DNA of 64,000 bases from Arcticibacter eurypsychrophilus (GCF_001730525.1 NZ_MDFN01000003.1:1-64000), one strand, 5' to 3'. Shown: positions 17,490 to 27,182, numbered from the stretch's first letter. Numbers and translations: made by a program. Notes: generated from the sequence alone by a model not told the origin.

Positions 17490-19604
17490 ATGGCCAAAAA
17501 ACAAGAAGCAGAAAAGGAGCTAGAAGCTACAACAGCAGAACTCCATGATGAAGAAACCAACACGGTTAAAGAAAGCATTGAATCAGAGGCTGATTCTTTG
17601 TCAATTGAAGACATTAAGTCTAAAACACTAATTACGCCAACCGGCGATTTCGACTGGGATGCAGATGAAAAAGGTTTTGGTAACTACAGCGACGAAGAAC
17701 GCACCAGACTGGAAGACATGTATGCCGGAACATTTAATTCGATCAGCAAGGGTGAGATCATCGCAGGTATTGTTGTATCAATTAACAACAAAGACGTTGT
17801 ATTAAACATTGGATTTAAATCTGATGGAATGGTATCCTTATCAGAATTCCGCGATACACCGGATTTGAAGGTAGGTGATTCAGTTGACGTATTTGTAGAA
17901 TCACAGGAAGATGCTAATGGTCAATTGGTTCTTTCACGTAAACGTGCTAAGACTCAGAGATCATGGGAGCTTATCAATGAAGCTTTGGAAAATGACACAA
18001 TCATTAACGGTTACGTTAAGAGTCGTACTAAAGGTGGTCTTATTGTGGATATCATGGGAGTTGAAGCATTCCTTCCAGGATCACAGATTGATATTAAACC
18101 AATCCGTGATTACGATATTTACGTGGGCAAAACAATGGAATTCAAGGTGGTTAAAATCAATCATGAGTTTAAAAACGTGGTTGTTTCACATAAGGTTCTT
18201 ATTGAGGATGATCTTGAGAATCAAAAAACAGAGATTGTTGCTAAACTAGAAAAAGGACAGGTTCTTGAAGGAACTGTTAAAAACATCACTGATTTCGGTG
18301 TGTTTATTGATCTAGGTGGAGTTGACGGTTTATTGCACATTACAGATATTTCCTGGGGTCGTATCGAGCATCCAAAAGAAGTATTAGCGCTTGATCAGAA
18401 GATCAATGTGGTTGTACTTGATTTTGATGATGAGAAGAAACGTATCGCATTAGGTTTAAAACAACTTACTCCTCATCCTTGGGCATCTTTGGATACTACC
18501 ATTGAAATTGGTTCAAGAGTTAAGGGTAAAATTGTTACTGTTGCTGATTACGGTGCTTTCCTTGAAATCACTCCAGGTGTAGAAGGATTAATCCACGTAT
18601 CAGAAATGTCATGGTCTCAAAACCTACGTAATCCTCAGGAATTCCTGAAGGTAGGTGATGAAGTTGAAGCGCAGGTATTAACATTGGATCGCGATGAGCG
18701 TAAAATGAGCCTGGGTATCAAACAATTGACACCAGACCCTTGGCAGAATATCGCTGCCAGATATCCTATCGGAAGCAAACATACTGCTATAGTTAAGAAC
18801 ATGACTAACTTCGGTGTATTTGTTGAAATTGAAGAAGGTATCGACGGTTTAATTCACATCTCTGACCTTTCATGGTCTAAAAAGATCAACCATCCAAATG
18901 AGTTTACTAAGGTAAGCGAAGTTTTAAATGTTGTTGTTTTGGAATTAGATGAGGATAACCGTAAATTAAGCCTTGGTCATAAGCAATTAGAAGAAAATCC
19001 TTGGGATACTTTTGAAACTATTTTTACTGTGGATTCTATACATGAAGGTACTGTTTTAAAGGTAACTGAAAAGGGAGCTATCGTTGCTTTACCTTATGGT
19101 GTTGAAGGATTCTCTCCAAGCAAACATTCGATCAAAGAAGATGGAAAAGCGCTTAAGGCTGAGGAAACTGCTGAATTCAAAATTATTGAATTCAGTAAGG
19201 ATTCTAAACGTATCGTAGTTTCTCATTCACGTATTTGGGAAGATGCACGTTCTGATGCAAGATCTGCTGAGGTTACTCAAAAGAAAAATGATCAGAAAGC
19301 AACTGTCAATGCAGTGAAGAAGGTGAAAGATTCAGTTGAAAAATCTACATTAGGTGATCTTAGTGTATTAGCTCAATTGAAACAACAGATGGAAGGTGCT
19401 GAAAGTCAGGCCCGCAAATCAAAGACTGCTGCTGAACCAGCTGCGGTTGCTGAGCCTGTTGTTGCTCCAGCTGAGGTTGCTGCTGTTGAACCAGCTGCAG
19501 ATGAAACTGAAGCTCTTACTGAAGCAGAAGTTCCTGCTCCTGTTGAGCCTGCTGCAACTGTTGAACCTGCTGCAGATGATGAAACCAAGGAAGAAGCTAA
19601 ATAA
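17490..19604 (+). CDS. rpsA: 30S ribosomal protein S1
   Basis: A 704-residue S1 protein that binds mRNA on the small subunit. After an acidic N-terminal extension of about 85 residues come six S1/OB repeats, the clearest being GQVLEGTVKNITDFGVFIDL, GSRVKGKIVTVADYGAFLEI and GSKHTAIVKNMTNFGVFVEI. The C-terminus is a tail of about 80 residues rich in Ala, Glu, Pro and Val (repeats of VEPAA), longer than in E. coli S1 (557 residues). In Bacteroidota, which mostly lack functional SD pairing, S1 is thought to be important for initiation. A terminator closes the gene. Confidence 0.96.
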   Translation: MAKKQEAEKELEATTAELHDEETNTVKESIESEADSLSIEDIKSKTLITPTGDFDWDADEKGFGNYSDEERTRLEDMYAGTFNSISKGEIIAGIVVSINNKDVVLNIGFKSDGMVSLSEFRDTPDLKVGDSVDVFVESQEDANGQLVLSRKRAKTQRSWELINEALENDTIINGYVKSRTKGGLIVDIMGVEAFLPGSQIDIKPIRDYDIYVGKTMEFKVVKINHEFKNVVVSHKVLIEDDLENQKTEIVAKLEKGQVLEGTVKNITDFGVFIDLGGVDGLLHITDISWGRIEHPKEVLALDQKINVVVLDFDDEKKRIALGLKQLTPHPWASLDTTIEIGSRVKGKIVTVADYGAFLEITPGVEGLIHVSEMSWSQNLRNPQEFLKVGDEVEAQVLTLDRDERKMSLGIKQLTPDPWQNIAARYPIGSKHTAIVKNMTNFGVFVEIEEGIDGLIHISDLSWSKKINHPNEFTKVSEVLNVVVLELDEDNRKLSLGHKQLEENPWDTFETIFTVDSIHEGTVLKVTEKGAIVALPYGVEGFSPSKHSIKEDGKALKAEETAEFKIIEFSKDSKRIVVSHSRIWEDARSDARSAEVTQKKNDQKATVNAVKKVKDSVEKSTLGDLSVLAQLKQQMEGAESQARKSKTAAEPAAVAEPVVAPAEVAAVEPAADETEALTEAEVPAPVEPAATVEPAADDETKEEAK

Positions 19605-19621
19605 ATTCTTTCTTTATTAAG

Positions 19622-19661
19622 AAAAAGCCCTGTCGTAATTTAATACGGCAGGGCTTTTTTT
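19622..19661 (+). terminator. Rho-independent terminator of rpsA
   Basis: AAAAAGCCCTGTCGTA pairs with TACGGCAGGGCTTTTT (one bulge), followed by more T residues. Confidence 0.88.
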
Positions 19662-19683
19662 ATTAAAATGATTTATTTTTTTA

Positions 19684-19691
19684 TAATTTTG
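19684..19691 (+). promoter_or_regulatory. Putative -7 element (TAATTTTG) of pyrR
   Basis: Perfect TAnnTTTG match 13 bases before the pyrR ATG. The implied leader is too short to hold a PyrR-binding attenuator, so RNA-level control by PyrR upstream of pyrR is unlikely. Confidence 0.5.
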
Positions 19692-19704
19692 CCCAAACCA
19701 TAAA

Positions 19705-20250
19705 ATGCAAAACTTAACTCTGCTTGACGGTCAAAAATTTCAGATTACTATAATGAGGCTGTGTCATCAGCTGATTGAGAATCATGATGATTTTTCTAAT
19801 TCAGTGATTCTGGGCATCCAACCCAGAGGAATATATCTGGCCAACAGAATAGCTTACGAACTACAGCAAATTTTACCTGATGCTAAAATCTTGAATGGAA
19901 ACCTGGATATTACCTTTTTCAGGGATGATTTTAGACGAAGGGAAAGTCAATTGCTTCCGAATACCACGAAGATTGACTTTATTATTGAGGGGAAAAAAGT
20001 AATTTTGGTAGATGATGTATTATGGACAGGCCGTACTATTCGATCTGCAATGGATGCAATGCTTGCTTTTGGTCGTCCACAGAAAGTGGAGTTATTAGTT
20101 TTAGTAGACAGGCGATTTTCCAGACACCTTCCTATTGAACCTGACTATATTGGGATCCAGGTAGATTCGATCAACTCACAAAAAGTACTTGTATCCTGGA
20201 AAGAAACAGATCAGGAAGATAAGGTGATTCTATTGTCAGAAAAAGATTAA
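19705..20250 (+). CDS. pyrR: PyrR-family phosphoribosyltransferase
   Basis: A 181-residue type I phosphoribosyltransferase. The PRPP-binding loop VILVDDVLWTGRTIRSA is at about 107-123, with GIQPRGIYLANRIA and VDRRFSRHLPIEPDYIG as in PyrR. In Firmicutes PyrR is a pyrimidine attenuation regulator and weak uracil phosphoribosyltransferase; here the short leader argues against classical attenuation at this site, so its main role could be enzymatic or regulatory elsewhere. It is followed 47 bases later by pyrB. Confidence 0.9.
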   Translation: MQNLTLLDGQKFQITIMRLCHQLIENHDDFSNSVILGIQPRGIYLANRIAYELQQILPDAKILNGNLDITFFRDDFRRRESQLLPNTTKIDFIIEGKKVILVDDVLWTGRTIRSAMDAMLAFGRPQKVELLVLVDRRFSRHLPIEPDYIGIQVDSINSQKVLVSWKETDQEDKVILLSEKD

Positions 20251-20297
20251 ATAATTTATTTTATACATTAATTTCAGTTTACAAACGCTACATATTC

Positions 20298-21236
20298 ATG
20301 GCAGACTACAGCAAGGGCCTAAGTACAAAACATCTTTTAGGAATTAAAGATCTGAATGAAAGAGATATTCAATTGATTTTTGAAACTGCCGATACTTTTA
20401 AAGATGTTTTAAACCGGCCTATTAAAAAAGTTCCATCCCTCCGCGATGTAACTATAGCCAATGTTTTCTTTGAAAATTCAACGAGAACCAGATTGTCTTT
20501 TGAACTGGCACAGAAAAGGCTATCGGCAGATACCATCAATTTCACTGCCTCCTCTTCTTCTGTGAGTAAGGGTGAAACCTTAATTGATACGGTCAATAAT
20601 ATTTTGGCTATGAAAGTGGATATGATTGTCATTCGTCATCCCTATCCTGGAGCTGGGATCTTTTTAAGTAAAAAGGTAAACGCCCAGATTATTAATGCTG
20701 GAGACGGGGCACATGAACATCCTACTCAAGCATTATTGGATGCTTTTTCAATCAGGGAGAAATTCGGTGATGTCGCAGGAAAAAAAATCGCTATAGTCGG
20801 CGACATTTTACATTCCAGGGTTGCTTTATCTAATATATTGTGCTTACAGAAATTAGGTGCGGAAGTGATGGTATGCGGACCAACTACCCTGATTCCTAAA
20901 TATATTGGCAGTTTGGGTGTTAAAGTAGAGTTCGATTTATTGAAAGCTTTGAACTGGTGTGATGTAGCAAACATGCTTCGCATTCAATTGGAAAGACAAG
21001 ATATTAAGTATTTCCCTTCGCTTAGGGAATATACGATGATGTATGGTTTGAACAAGCAAATTCTTGATTCTTTAGATAAAGAGATTCTTATTATGCATCC
21101 TGGTCCAATTAACCGTGGTGTGGAAATAACGAGTGACGTAGCGGATAGTAAACAATCTATTATTCTGGATCAGGTAGAAAATGGGGTTGCAATAAGGATG
21201 GCAGTGTTATATTTATTGGCGGGTCAAAAACCTTAG
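20298..21236 (+). CDS. pyrB: Aspartate carbamoyltransferase catalytic subunit
   Basis: A 312-residue enzyme forming carbamoyl-aspartate in pyrimidine synthesis. Carbamoyl-phosphate motif FFENSTRTRLSFE, SSSSVSKGETLIDT, the HPTQALLDAF motif and HPGPINRGVEI are all present. No pyrI regulatory subunit follows, consistent with the unregulated class of enzymes. It is co-directional with pyrR. Confidence 0.96.
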   Translation: MADYSKGLSTKHLLGIKDLNERDIQLIFETADTFKDVLNRPIKKVPSLRDVTIANVFFENSTRTRLSFELAQKRLSADTINFTASSSSVSKGETLIDTVNNILAMKVDMIVIRHPYPGAGIFLSKKVNAQIINAGDGAHEHPTQALLDAFSIREKFGDVAGKKIAIVGDILHSRVALSNILCLQKLGAEVMVCGPTTLIPKYIGSLGVKVEFDLLKALNWCDVANMLRIQLERQDIKYFPSLREYTMMYGLNKQILDSLDKEILIMHPGPINRGVEITSDVADSKQSIILDQVENGVAIRMAVLYLLAGQKP

Positions 21237-21261
21237 AATGAATTAGTTAATTAAATTTTAA

Positions 21262-21288
21262 TAATTTTGAGAAAATACTTTTCTCAAA
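21262..21288 (+). promoter_or_regulatory. -7 box overlapping a palindrome upstream of the envelope operon
   Basis: TAATTTTG (21262-21269) matches the -7 consensus, and TTTGAGAAAA (21266-21275) is inversely repeated as TTTTCTCAAA (21279-21288) with a 3-base centre. The palindrome covers the predicted start site, a plausible operator or 5' hairpin for the operon beginning at 21401. It is too AU-rich, with no T-tract, for a good pyrB terminator. Confidence 0.4.
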
Positions 21289-21400
21289 TACATACTAGTT
21301 TTTAATGCTGAAACGTTAATTTTGGCAGGTTTCCACATTTGTTAGCATCCATTGTGTGCATTGTGTTCTATTAATGTTATTTAGCGATTTATAATCAGAC

Positions 21401-24400
21401 ATGCTTAAAAAATATATACTTGCTACATCATTTGTATGCTTATTTCAATTGGTTCAGGCCCAGCAAACAGAATGGTTCAGCATCAACCAAGCCTATAAAA
21501 GTGGTATAGAACTATTTGAAAAGAGAAAATACGTTGCTGCAAGTGAGCAATTTAGCCGGGTAGAACAATCAAGAATTGCACCTTCATCTCAGGCACTGAC
21601 TGAAAACAAGCAGATTTCACTGTTAAAGGAAAACGCTCAATTTTATCAGGCAGTTTGTGCATTAGAACTTGGCAATGATAATGCAGAGAGTCTTTTTCTT
21701 TCTTTTATAAAAGAAAATCCTTCTAGCGCAAATACTAAATCAGCCTACTTTCAAATTGGTAAATCATATTTTGATAAAAAAAATTATGACAAGGCCATTG
21801 AGTGGTTTAAGAAAACAGAAGCAGGAAATCTGACTGGTAAAGAAAGTGATGAATATCGTTTCAAACTGGGTTATTCTTACTTTGTTGCTAAAAATTTTAA
21901 TGAAGCGGAACCTTTATTTGCAAAGTTAAAAGATGGTAAAAGTGAATATGCCGAATCTTCTATTTACTACTATGCCTATTTAAACTATTTAAGTGCTGAC
22001 TACACGACTGCTTTAAGGGAGTTTGAACGATTGAAGAACTCGACAAGATATAAAGCAAGTTATCCATATTATATTTCGGCGCTTTATTTCCTTGATAAAC
22101 GGTATGATGATGTATTAGCATATACCATACCTGCGATAGCAGATATAGATGCGCAGTATAAACCTGAGATGTATCGAATTGTTGCGGCTACGTATTTTGC
22201 CCGTTCTGACTATAAAACAGCAATCAATTACTACCTGAAGTTTCAGGATCTGGATAAAGGGAAGACACAGAATAATCAGGATAACTATCAAATAGGATAT
22301 AGTTATGTTAAATTGGATCAACCTCAAAAGGCCATAAAGGAGTTGGAGAAGATGGGTTCTCCTGATGTTCATTACCAGAATGGGATGATAGTTCTGGGAA
22401 ATGCATTGATTAAAACGGGGAACAAGCAAAGTGCAAGAAATGCATTCTTTAGAGCCTCACGCCTGGATTTTGATCCTAAGCTAAAAGAAGAAGGGTTGTT
22501 GAATTATGCTAAACTATCTCAGGAGCTTGAATTTCACACCGTTGCACTGGATGCCGTTCACGAATTCATTAAAACATATCCCAAAAGTACCCGCATTAAT
22601 GAAGCAAAGACTTTATTAGGAGATGTATTACTATCCACCAAAAACTTTAAGGAAGCGGTTAATATATTAGAGACTATTCAGAATAAGAATGAAGAGACTC
22701 AGATCGTTTACCAGAGAGTCACTTACTTCAGAGGACTTGAGTTTTATAATGAACGTGCTTTTGAAAACAGTATTTCGATGTTTATGCGTTCTCAAAGTAA
22801 TGGGTTAAATGAAGAAATTGCTGCCCTTGCTACTTATTGGCTGGCTGAAGCCATGTTTGAAGTAAGGAAATATGGTGAATCTGTTAATCAGTTTGAAAAG
22901 TTTCTTGCTATGCCTGCTGCTAAAAAGACTGATGTTTATAATTATTCAAATTATGCATTAGGTTACTCTGCCTTTCAATTTGAAGGTTATAGTAAAGCGG
23001 CAACTTACTTTGAACGTTTTTTAAAGGGGGACGATAAAGATAAAAATACCATTGTCGATGCCACATTAAGATTGGCAGATTCCTATTTTGTACTGAAAAG
23101 TTACGAAGCTGCCATGCAGCAATATAATAAGATCATTGCATGGAACAGTCCCGGTGAAGATTACGCATTGTTTCAAAGAGGTATGATTCAAGGTCTGCAA
23201 AATTTAAATGATGCTAAAATTGCTACTCATGAATTATTGCTTCAACAGTTTCCTAGTTCCAACTATGCAGATGATGCAGGATTTGAAATTGCCTATACTT
23301 ATTTTATAAAGGGTGACAATGAAAAATCAAAAACAGACTTGCTTGCACTGATTGAGAAGTATCCAAGAAGCAGTTACGTACCACGTGCTTTAGTTACTGT
23401 GGGTCTTGTAGATTACAATCAGGATAAGAATGACGAAGCTCTAGCTACTTTCCAACGCGTAGTGAAAGACTACTCTACTACTGACGAAGCAAAGATTGCA
23501 CTGGAATCTATCAAAAATATTTATCTGGATAAAGCCGATGCAGAGGGTTTCTTAACTTATGCCAATACGACCAGCATTGGTAACTTTAGTACTTCGGAAC
23601 AGGATAACATTACCTTCCAGGCGACTAATAACCTATTCTTAAGAGGTAATTACCAGGGTGCTTTCGACGCGGTGAATGCTTACTTCGACAAATTCCCGAA
23701 AGCTATATATGAGAAGCATGCTAAATTCATACGTGCAGAAAGTCTGGTTAAGCTAAACCGAGCGGAAGAAGCAATTCCTGATTACACCTTTATTTTAAAT
23801 GATTGGACCAGTGAATATACGGAACGCGCCTTAATCAGTATTTCAAAGCTTTTCCTGCAACAGAAAAAGTATAATGAGGCTGTTGTTTATTTGAAGAAAT
23901 TGGAGACCACCTCTGAGTATAAAGCAAATTATAGCTTTGCCGTTAACAACCTGATGGAAGCCTACAGCAATATGGATATGCCGGATGATGTGTTAAAATA
24001 TGTAAACCTGGTTAAATTATTTGATCGATCTTCAAATGACGATAAATCCAAAGCTGGTTTATATGCAGGTAAGGCCTATTTATTGAAGGGTGATACCACA
24101 ACAGCTAGTAAAGAATTAACAGAAGTTGCAAAGACAAATACAACAGTTACCGGTGCTCAAGCTCTTTACACTTTAGCTCATGTTGAATATTTGAAGAAAG
24201 ATTACAAGGCATCTCAAAAAAGTATCCTTGACCTTGTTAAAAGAATGGAGTCGCAGGACTACTGGGTTGCTAAAGCTTACATCTTGTTAGCTGACAATTA
24301 TATAGCGGTTAAAGACACTTTTCAGGCGAAAGCTACATTACAAAGTATTATAGATAATTATGAAGGTAATGATGATGTACTTCCTACTGCAAAGTCAAAG

Positions 24401-24424
24401 CTTGAACAAATTAATAAGAAATAG
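21401..24424 (+). CDS. Large exported TPR protein of the envelope operon
   Basis: A 1,007-residue protein with a signal peptide (LLxx-type, cleavage near QLVQAQQ) and tetratricopeptide repeats along nearly its entire length, for example SAYFQIGKSYFDKKNYDKAIEWFKK, YYYAYLNYLSADYTTALREFE and ALYTLAHVEYLKKDYKASQ. It is presumably periplasmic and scaffolding, since no enzymatic motif is seen. Its stop is 6 bases before the outer-membrane barrel gene, and the operon continues with SPOR, ExbB, ExbD and TonB-like genes, which suggests a role in an energised trans-envelope assembly. Confidence 0.85.
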   Translation: MLKKYILATSFVCLFQLVQAQQTEWFSINQAYKSGIELFEKRKYVAASEQFSRVEQSRIAPSSQALTENKQISLLKENAQFYQAVCALELGNDNAESLFLSFIKENPSSANTKSAYFQIGKSYFDKKNYDKAIEWFKKTEAGNLTGKESDEYRFKLGYSYFVAKNFNEAEPLFAKLKDGKSEYAESSIYYYAYLNYLSADYTTALREFERLKNSTRYKASYPYYISALYFLDKRYDDVLAYTIPAIADIDAQYKPEMYRIVAATYFARSDYKTAINYYLKFQDLDKGKTQNNQDNYQIGYSYVKLDQPQKAIKELEKMGSPDVHYQNGMIVLGNALIKTGNKQSARNAFFRASRLDFDPKLKEEGLLNYAKLSQELEFHTVALDAVHEFIKTYPKSTRINEAKTLLGDVLLSTKNFKEAVNILETIQNKNEETQIVYQRVTYFRGLEFYNERAFENSISMFMRSQSNGLNEEIAALATYWLAEAMFEVRKYGESVNQFEKFLAMPAAKKTDVYNYSNYALGYSAFQFEGYSKAATYFERFLKGDDKDKNTIVDATLRLADSYFVLKSYEAAMQQYNKIIAWNSPGEDYALFQRGMIQGLQNLNDAKIATHELLLQQFPSSNYADDAGFEIAYTYFIKGDNEKSKTDLLALIEKYPRSSYVPRALVTVGLVDYNQDKNDEALATFQRVVKDYSTTDEAKIALESIKNIYLDKADAEGFLTYANTTSIGNFSTSEQDNITFQATNNLFLRGNYQGAFDAVNAYFDKFPKAIYEKHAKFIRAESLVKLNRAEEAIPDYTFILNDWTSEYTERALISISKLFLQQKKYNEAVVYLKKLETTSEYKANYSFAVNNLMEAYSNMDMPDDVLKYVNLVKLFDRSSNDDKSKAGLYAGKAYLLKGDTTTASKELTEVAKTNTTVTGAQALYTLAHVEYLKKDYKASQKSILDLVKRMESQDYWVAKAYILLADNYIAVKDTFQAKATLQSIIDNYEGNDDVLPTAKSKLEQINKK

Positions 24425-24430
24425 GCTAGA

Positions 24431-26092
24431 ATGAAACTGAACAATATTAAATATACACTCGCAATTTGTGCTCTACTACTAACCTCGGTTTCTTATGCGC
24501 AAGATCCTACTGATCCCAAAAAGGTAACACCACCTTCTGGTACGTTAACAGAAGAAATTGTCGTAGAAAGACCTTACAAACCAGTTTTGGCTGATGCAGC
24601 TAAAATTAGAAGAAGTCCGGATTTGAACAGTAACAGCGTTTTTAAAAGAGCGCTGACTTATTCGATGTTTGACAAGAAATTAGAATTAAACAGTGATATC
24701 CGTCAGCTACAGGCTCAAGAAGTAATAAATAGTGAACGCCCCCCCCTCTTAAATAATTATGCCAAGTTTGGAATGGGGAACTTCAGCACTGGTCTTGCTG
24801 AACTATATGTAAATACAGGTTCGGATGAAGCATTACAGGCTGGTTTCTTTATAAAACACTTGAATCAAAAAGGTGATATCACTGGTCAAAAACTATCTCG
24901 TCAGAATGCAGGTATTTTTGGTAAAAGTATTCTGCATAAAGTAACTTTAAATGGAGAATTAGGCTTTGACAGATTCTCTACCTTTTTGTATGGAGTTGAT
25001 CCATCTACTAATTTAACTTTTAACAGTGATCCTCAAAAGCAACGGTACAGCACAATAAGCCTTAAAGGCGAGATGTTAAAAAATTATATAGCTGAAGATG
25101 AACTTGATTATGCTGTAAAAGCAGATGCTTACTTTTTATCAGATAAGTTTGATGCCAAGGAAAACGCTGTTGCATTAAGTGGTTTTGTAAACAAGGTATG
25201 GAAGGATTTCAATATCGGTGTTAACAGTTCACTTGATTTTACACAAACAAAAGATTCATTAAATATCGGTAATCATATTTTCAGAGCCAATCCATACATT
25301 AAACTACAGGGAAAATCATATAAATTATCCCTTGGTGTTAATTTGGTTCAAGAATTTGGCACGAATTCAGGCTTTAACCTCTTCCCTACAGTAACAGCAG
25401 AGATGCCTATTATTCCCGAATTTGCCACCTTATTTGCTGGTTATACAGGTGATGTAACCAAATCTACATTAAGGGATTTCTCTAATGAGAATCCTTATTT
25501 AAATCAAAATCTACAGATTTTAAACACACAAGAAACTGCTAATTTATACGGCGGGATTAAAGGGAATGCAGGGGCAGGATTTGGATATAAAGCCACACTG
25601 TTTTATAAGAAATTAGATAATATGCCTTTGTTTGTCAATAATGCATTGAATCCTGAGCGCTTTGATGTCATATATGACAATGCAAAAGTCACCGGATTAG
25701 AAGGTGAGATTAATGTTAAGGTATCTGATGCATTCAGCTGGTTAGGAAAGGTGACGGTTAATAATTACAGCATGGATGTGCAGGAAAAAGCTTGGTTAAA
25801 ACCTGAATTTAAGATATCATCCAGCGCCCGGTTATCTGTTACTAAAGAAATAACAATTGATGGTGAGCTTGTTTTGAATGATGCATCATCCGCATTGGTC
25901 TACTTACCTACTCCAAGCGTTGTTAAAGTAAAGGGTTATGCCGATGTTAGTGCCGGTGCTGAGTATGTTCATAAGCAAAAAGTAGGCATATTTCTGAGAG
26001 TAAATAACATGCTGAATAACGATTATCAACGTCTTTTATATTATCCTCAACTGGGCTTGAATGTAATAGGTGGTGTTAATTATTCATTTTAA
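24431..26092 (+). CDS. Outer-membrane beta-barrel protein, TonB-receptor-like
   Basis: A 553-residue protein with a signal peptide (CALLLTSVSYAQ) and a short conserved N-terminal motif (TEEIVVERPYKPVLADAAKIRR), then amphipathic beta strands ending in an aromatic C-terminus (GGVNYSF) typical of outer-membrane barrels. It resembles the barrel of TonB-dependent receptors but is short and shows no full plug domain. Its position between a TPR protein and an ExbB-ExbD-TonB set suggests a dedicated partner of that complex. Ligand unknown. Confidence 0.75.
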   Translation: MKLNNIKYTLAICALLLTSVSYAQDPTDPKKVTPPSGTLTEEIVVERPYKPVLADAAKIRRSPDLNSNSVFKRALTYSMFDKKLELNSDIRQLQAQEVINSERPPLLNNYAKFGMGNFSTGLAELYVNTGSDEALQAGFFIKHLNQKGDITGQKLSRQNAGIFGKSILHKVTLNGELGFDRFSTFLYGVDPSTNLTFNSDPQKQRYSTISLKGEMLKNYIAEDELDYAVKADAYFLSDKFDAKENAVALSGFVNKVWKDFNIGVNSSLDFTQTKDSLNIGNHIFRANPYIKLQGKSYKLSLGVNLVQEFGTNSGFNLFPTVTAEMPIIPEFATLFAGYTGDVTKSTLRDFSNENPYLNQNLQILNTQETANLYGGIKGNAGAGFGYKATLFYKKLDNMPLFVNNALNPERFDVIYDNAKVTGLEGEINVKVSDAFSWLGKVTVNNYSMDVQEKAWLKPEFKISSSARLSVTKEITIDGELVLNDASSALVYLPTPSVVKVKGYADVSAGAEYVHKQKVGIFLRVNNMLNNDYQRLLYYPQLGLNVIGGVNYSF

Positions 26093-26097
26093 TCACC

Positions 26098-26128
26098 TTT
26101 GTTAAATTAACATTTTAGATTAATTTTA
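26098..26128 (+). promoter_or_regulatory. Putative internal promoter before the SPOR gene
   Basis: TTTG at 26098-26101, a 19-base spacer and TAATTTTA at 26121-26128 (7 of 8 consensus positions). The ATG at 26134 starts 6 bases after the box, predicting a leader of about one base. Confidence 0.45.
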
Positions 26129-26133
26129 CAGGA

Positions 26134-27177
26134 ATGAACATTTCGCTCTATATTTCGGAATTACTTAAGGATTATGATGAAATAAGTCTTTCAGATGTAG
26201 GGACATTTTACAAAGAAAGAACATCTGCCTTTTTCAATGAAAGTACGGGTCTGTTCCATGCCCCATCAGAAAGGATTTGCTTTAAGACTACCTTCAATGG
26301 TCAGGATGATACTTTGGTGCATTATATTAGCCAGGTAAAGAAAATTTCTGAAGCTTCTTCCCGTTATTTTATAAACAAGTTCATTACACAGATTCAACAA
26401 TCTTTATCTTCTTTTAACGAGGTTGAAATACAACCAATTGGTTTACTTAAAAACAGTCCATCGGGACTAGTGCTTGCGCAGACAACTGATTCTATAACTA
26501 ATTATGGATTAACGGAATTAAAAGAATTCCCCTTCAAAGTTTTTATACCGCTTGATAAGGAGGTATTCGAAGCACAACCCAGCGATCAGGATAGTGATCA
26601 TACAATTTCAAAAACATGGAAAGTCGTATTTATTATTTTAGTCCTGTTGATCATTTCTGGTAGCTATTTTTATATCATCAATCCGTCCATATTTAACCTG
26701 ACATCTGATAAACCGATACCTGAACAGAACGCGCAGTCCCAAATTAAAAAGCAAGAGACTCCAGCAGTAATACAAAATGCTGATTCATCGATGAAAGATG
26801 CTGATTCGCTTAAACAAAACACTACCGATGTTCAAGATTCTTCGTCAGCAGCTTTAAAGACACAGCTTAAGCCAGAGAATGGAAAAAACAACATTTCAGT
26901 AAGTACCATTAATAAAGTCCCTACTTTAAAATCGAAAGAATTCTATGTAATCGGAGCTTCTTTTGGACTACCCTTAGAAGCTAAAAACTACATAAAAACA
27001 TTGCAAAAGAGAGGAATAAAGGCGACAATTGTAGAAGATACCCGCAGACCTAAGTATAAAATAAGCCTTGGCTCATTCCATACTTACGAAGAAGCAAACA
27101 TTGAAAAAAGACAAGTACAAAGTAATTTTAATAAAGAAGCCTGGATTTTAAATTTAAACGATAAAGCTAAAAAATAA
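26134..27177 (+). CDS. HU-CCDC81 and SPOR domain membrane protein
   Basis: A 347-residue protein in three parts. Residues 1 to about 130 form two HU-like domains of the CCDC81 type (ISELLKDYDEISLSDVGTFYKERTSA; FNEVEIQPIGLLKN). A single membrane segment lies at about 167-188 (KVVFIILVLLIISGSYFYII), and after a polar Gln/Ser/Asp-rich linker a SPOR domain occupies about 267-340 (EFYVIGASFGLPLEAKNY ... YKISLGSFHTYEEA). SPOR domains bind denuded peptidoglycan at division sites, so the HU part should be cytoplasmic and the SPOR part periplasmic. It could link chromosome or cytoplasmic partners to the wall. Confidence 0.85.
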   Translation: MNISLYISELLKDYDEISLSDVGTFYKERTSAFFNESTGLFHAPSERICFKTTFNGQDDTLVHYISQVKKISEASSRYFINKFITQIQQSLSSFNEVEIQPIGLLKNSPSGLVLAQTTDSITNYGLTELKEFPFKVFIPLDKEVFEAQPSDQDSDHTISKTWKVVFIILVLLIISGSYFYIINPSIFNLTSDKPIPEQNAQSQIKKQETPAVIQNADSSMKDADSLKQNTTDVQDSSSAALKTQLKPENGKNNISVSTINKVPTLKSKEFYVIGASFGLPLEAKNYIKTLQKRGIKATIVEDTRRPKYKISLGSFHTYEEANIEKRQVQSNFNKEAWILNLNDKAKK

Positions 27178-27182
27178 CACAC

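Noticed and set aside
19406..19588. Ala/Gly-rich and Leu-rich frames over the rpsA tail
   Set aside because: They are other-frame readings of the low-complexity Ala/Glu/Pro tail of S1.
19692..19704. PyrR attenuator upstream of pyrR
   Set aside because: The leader is about 10 bases, too short for a PyrR-binding hairpin.
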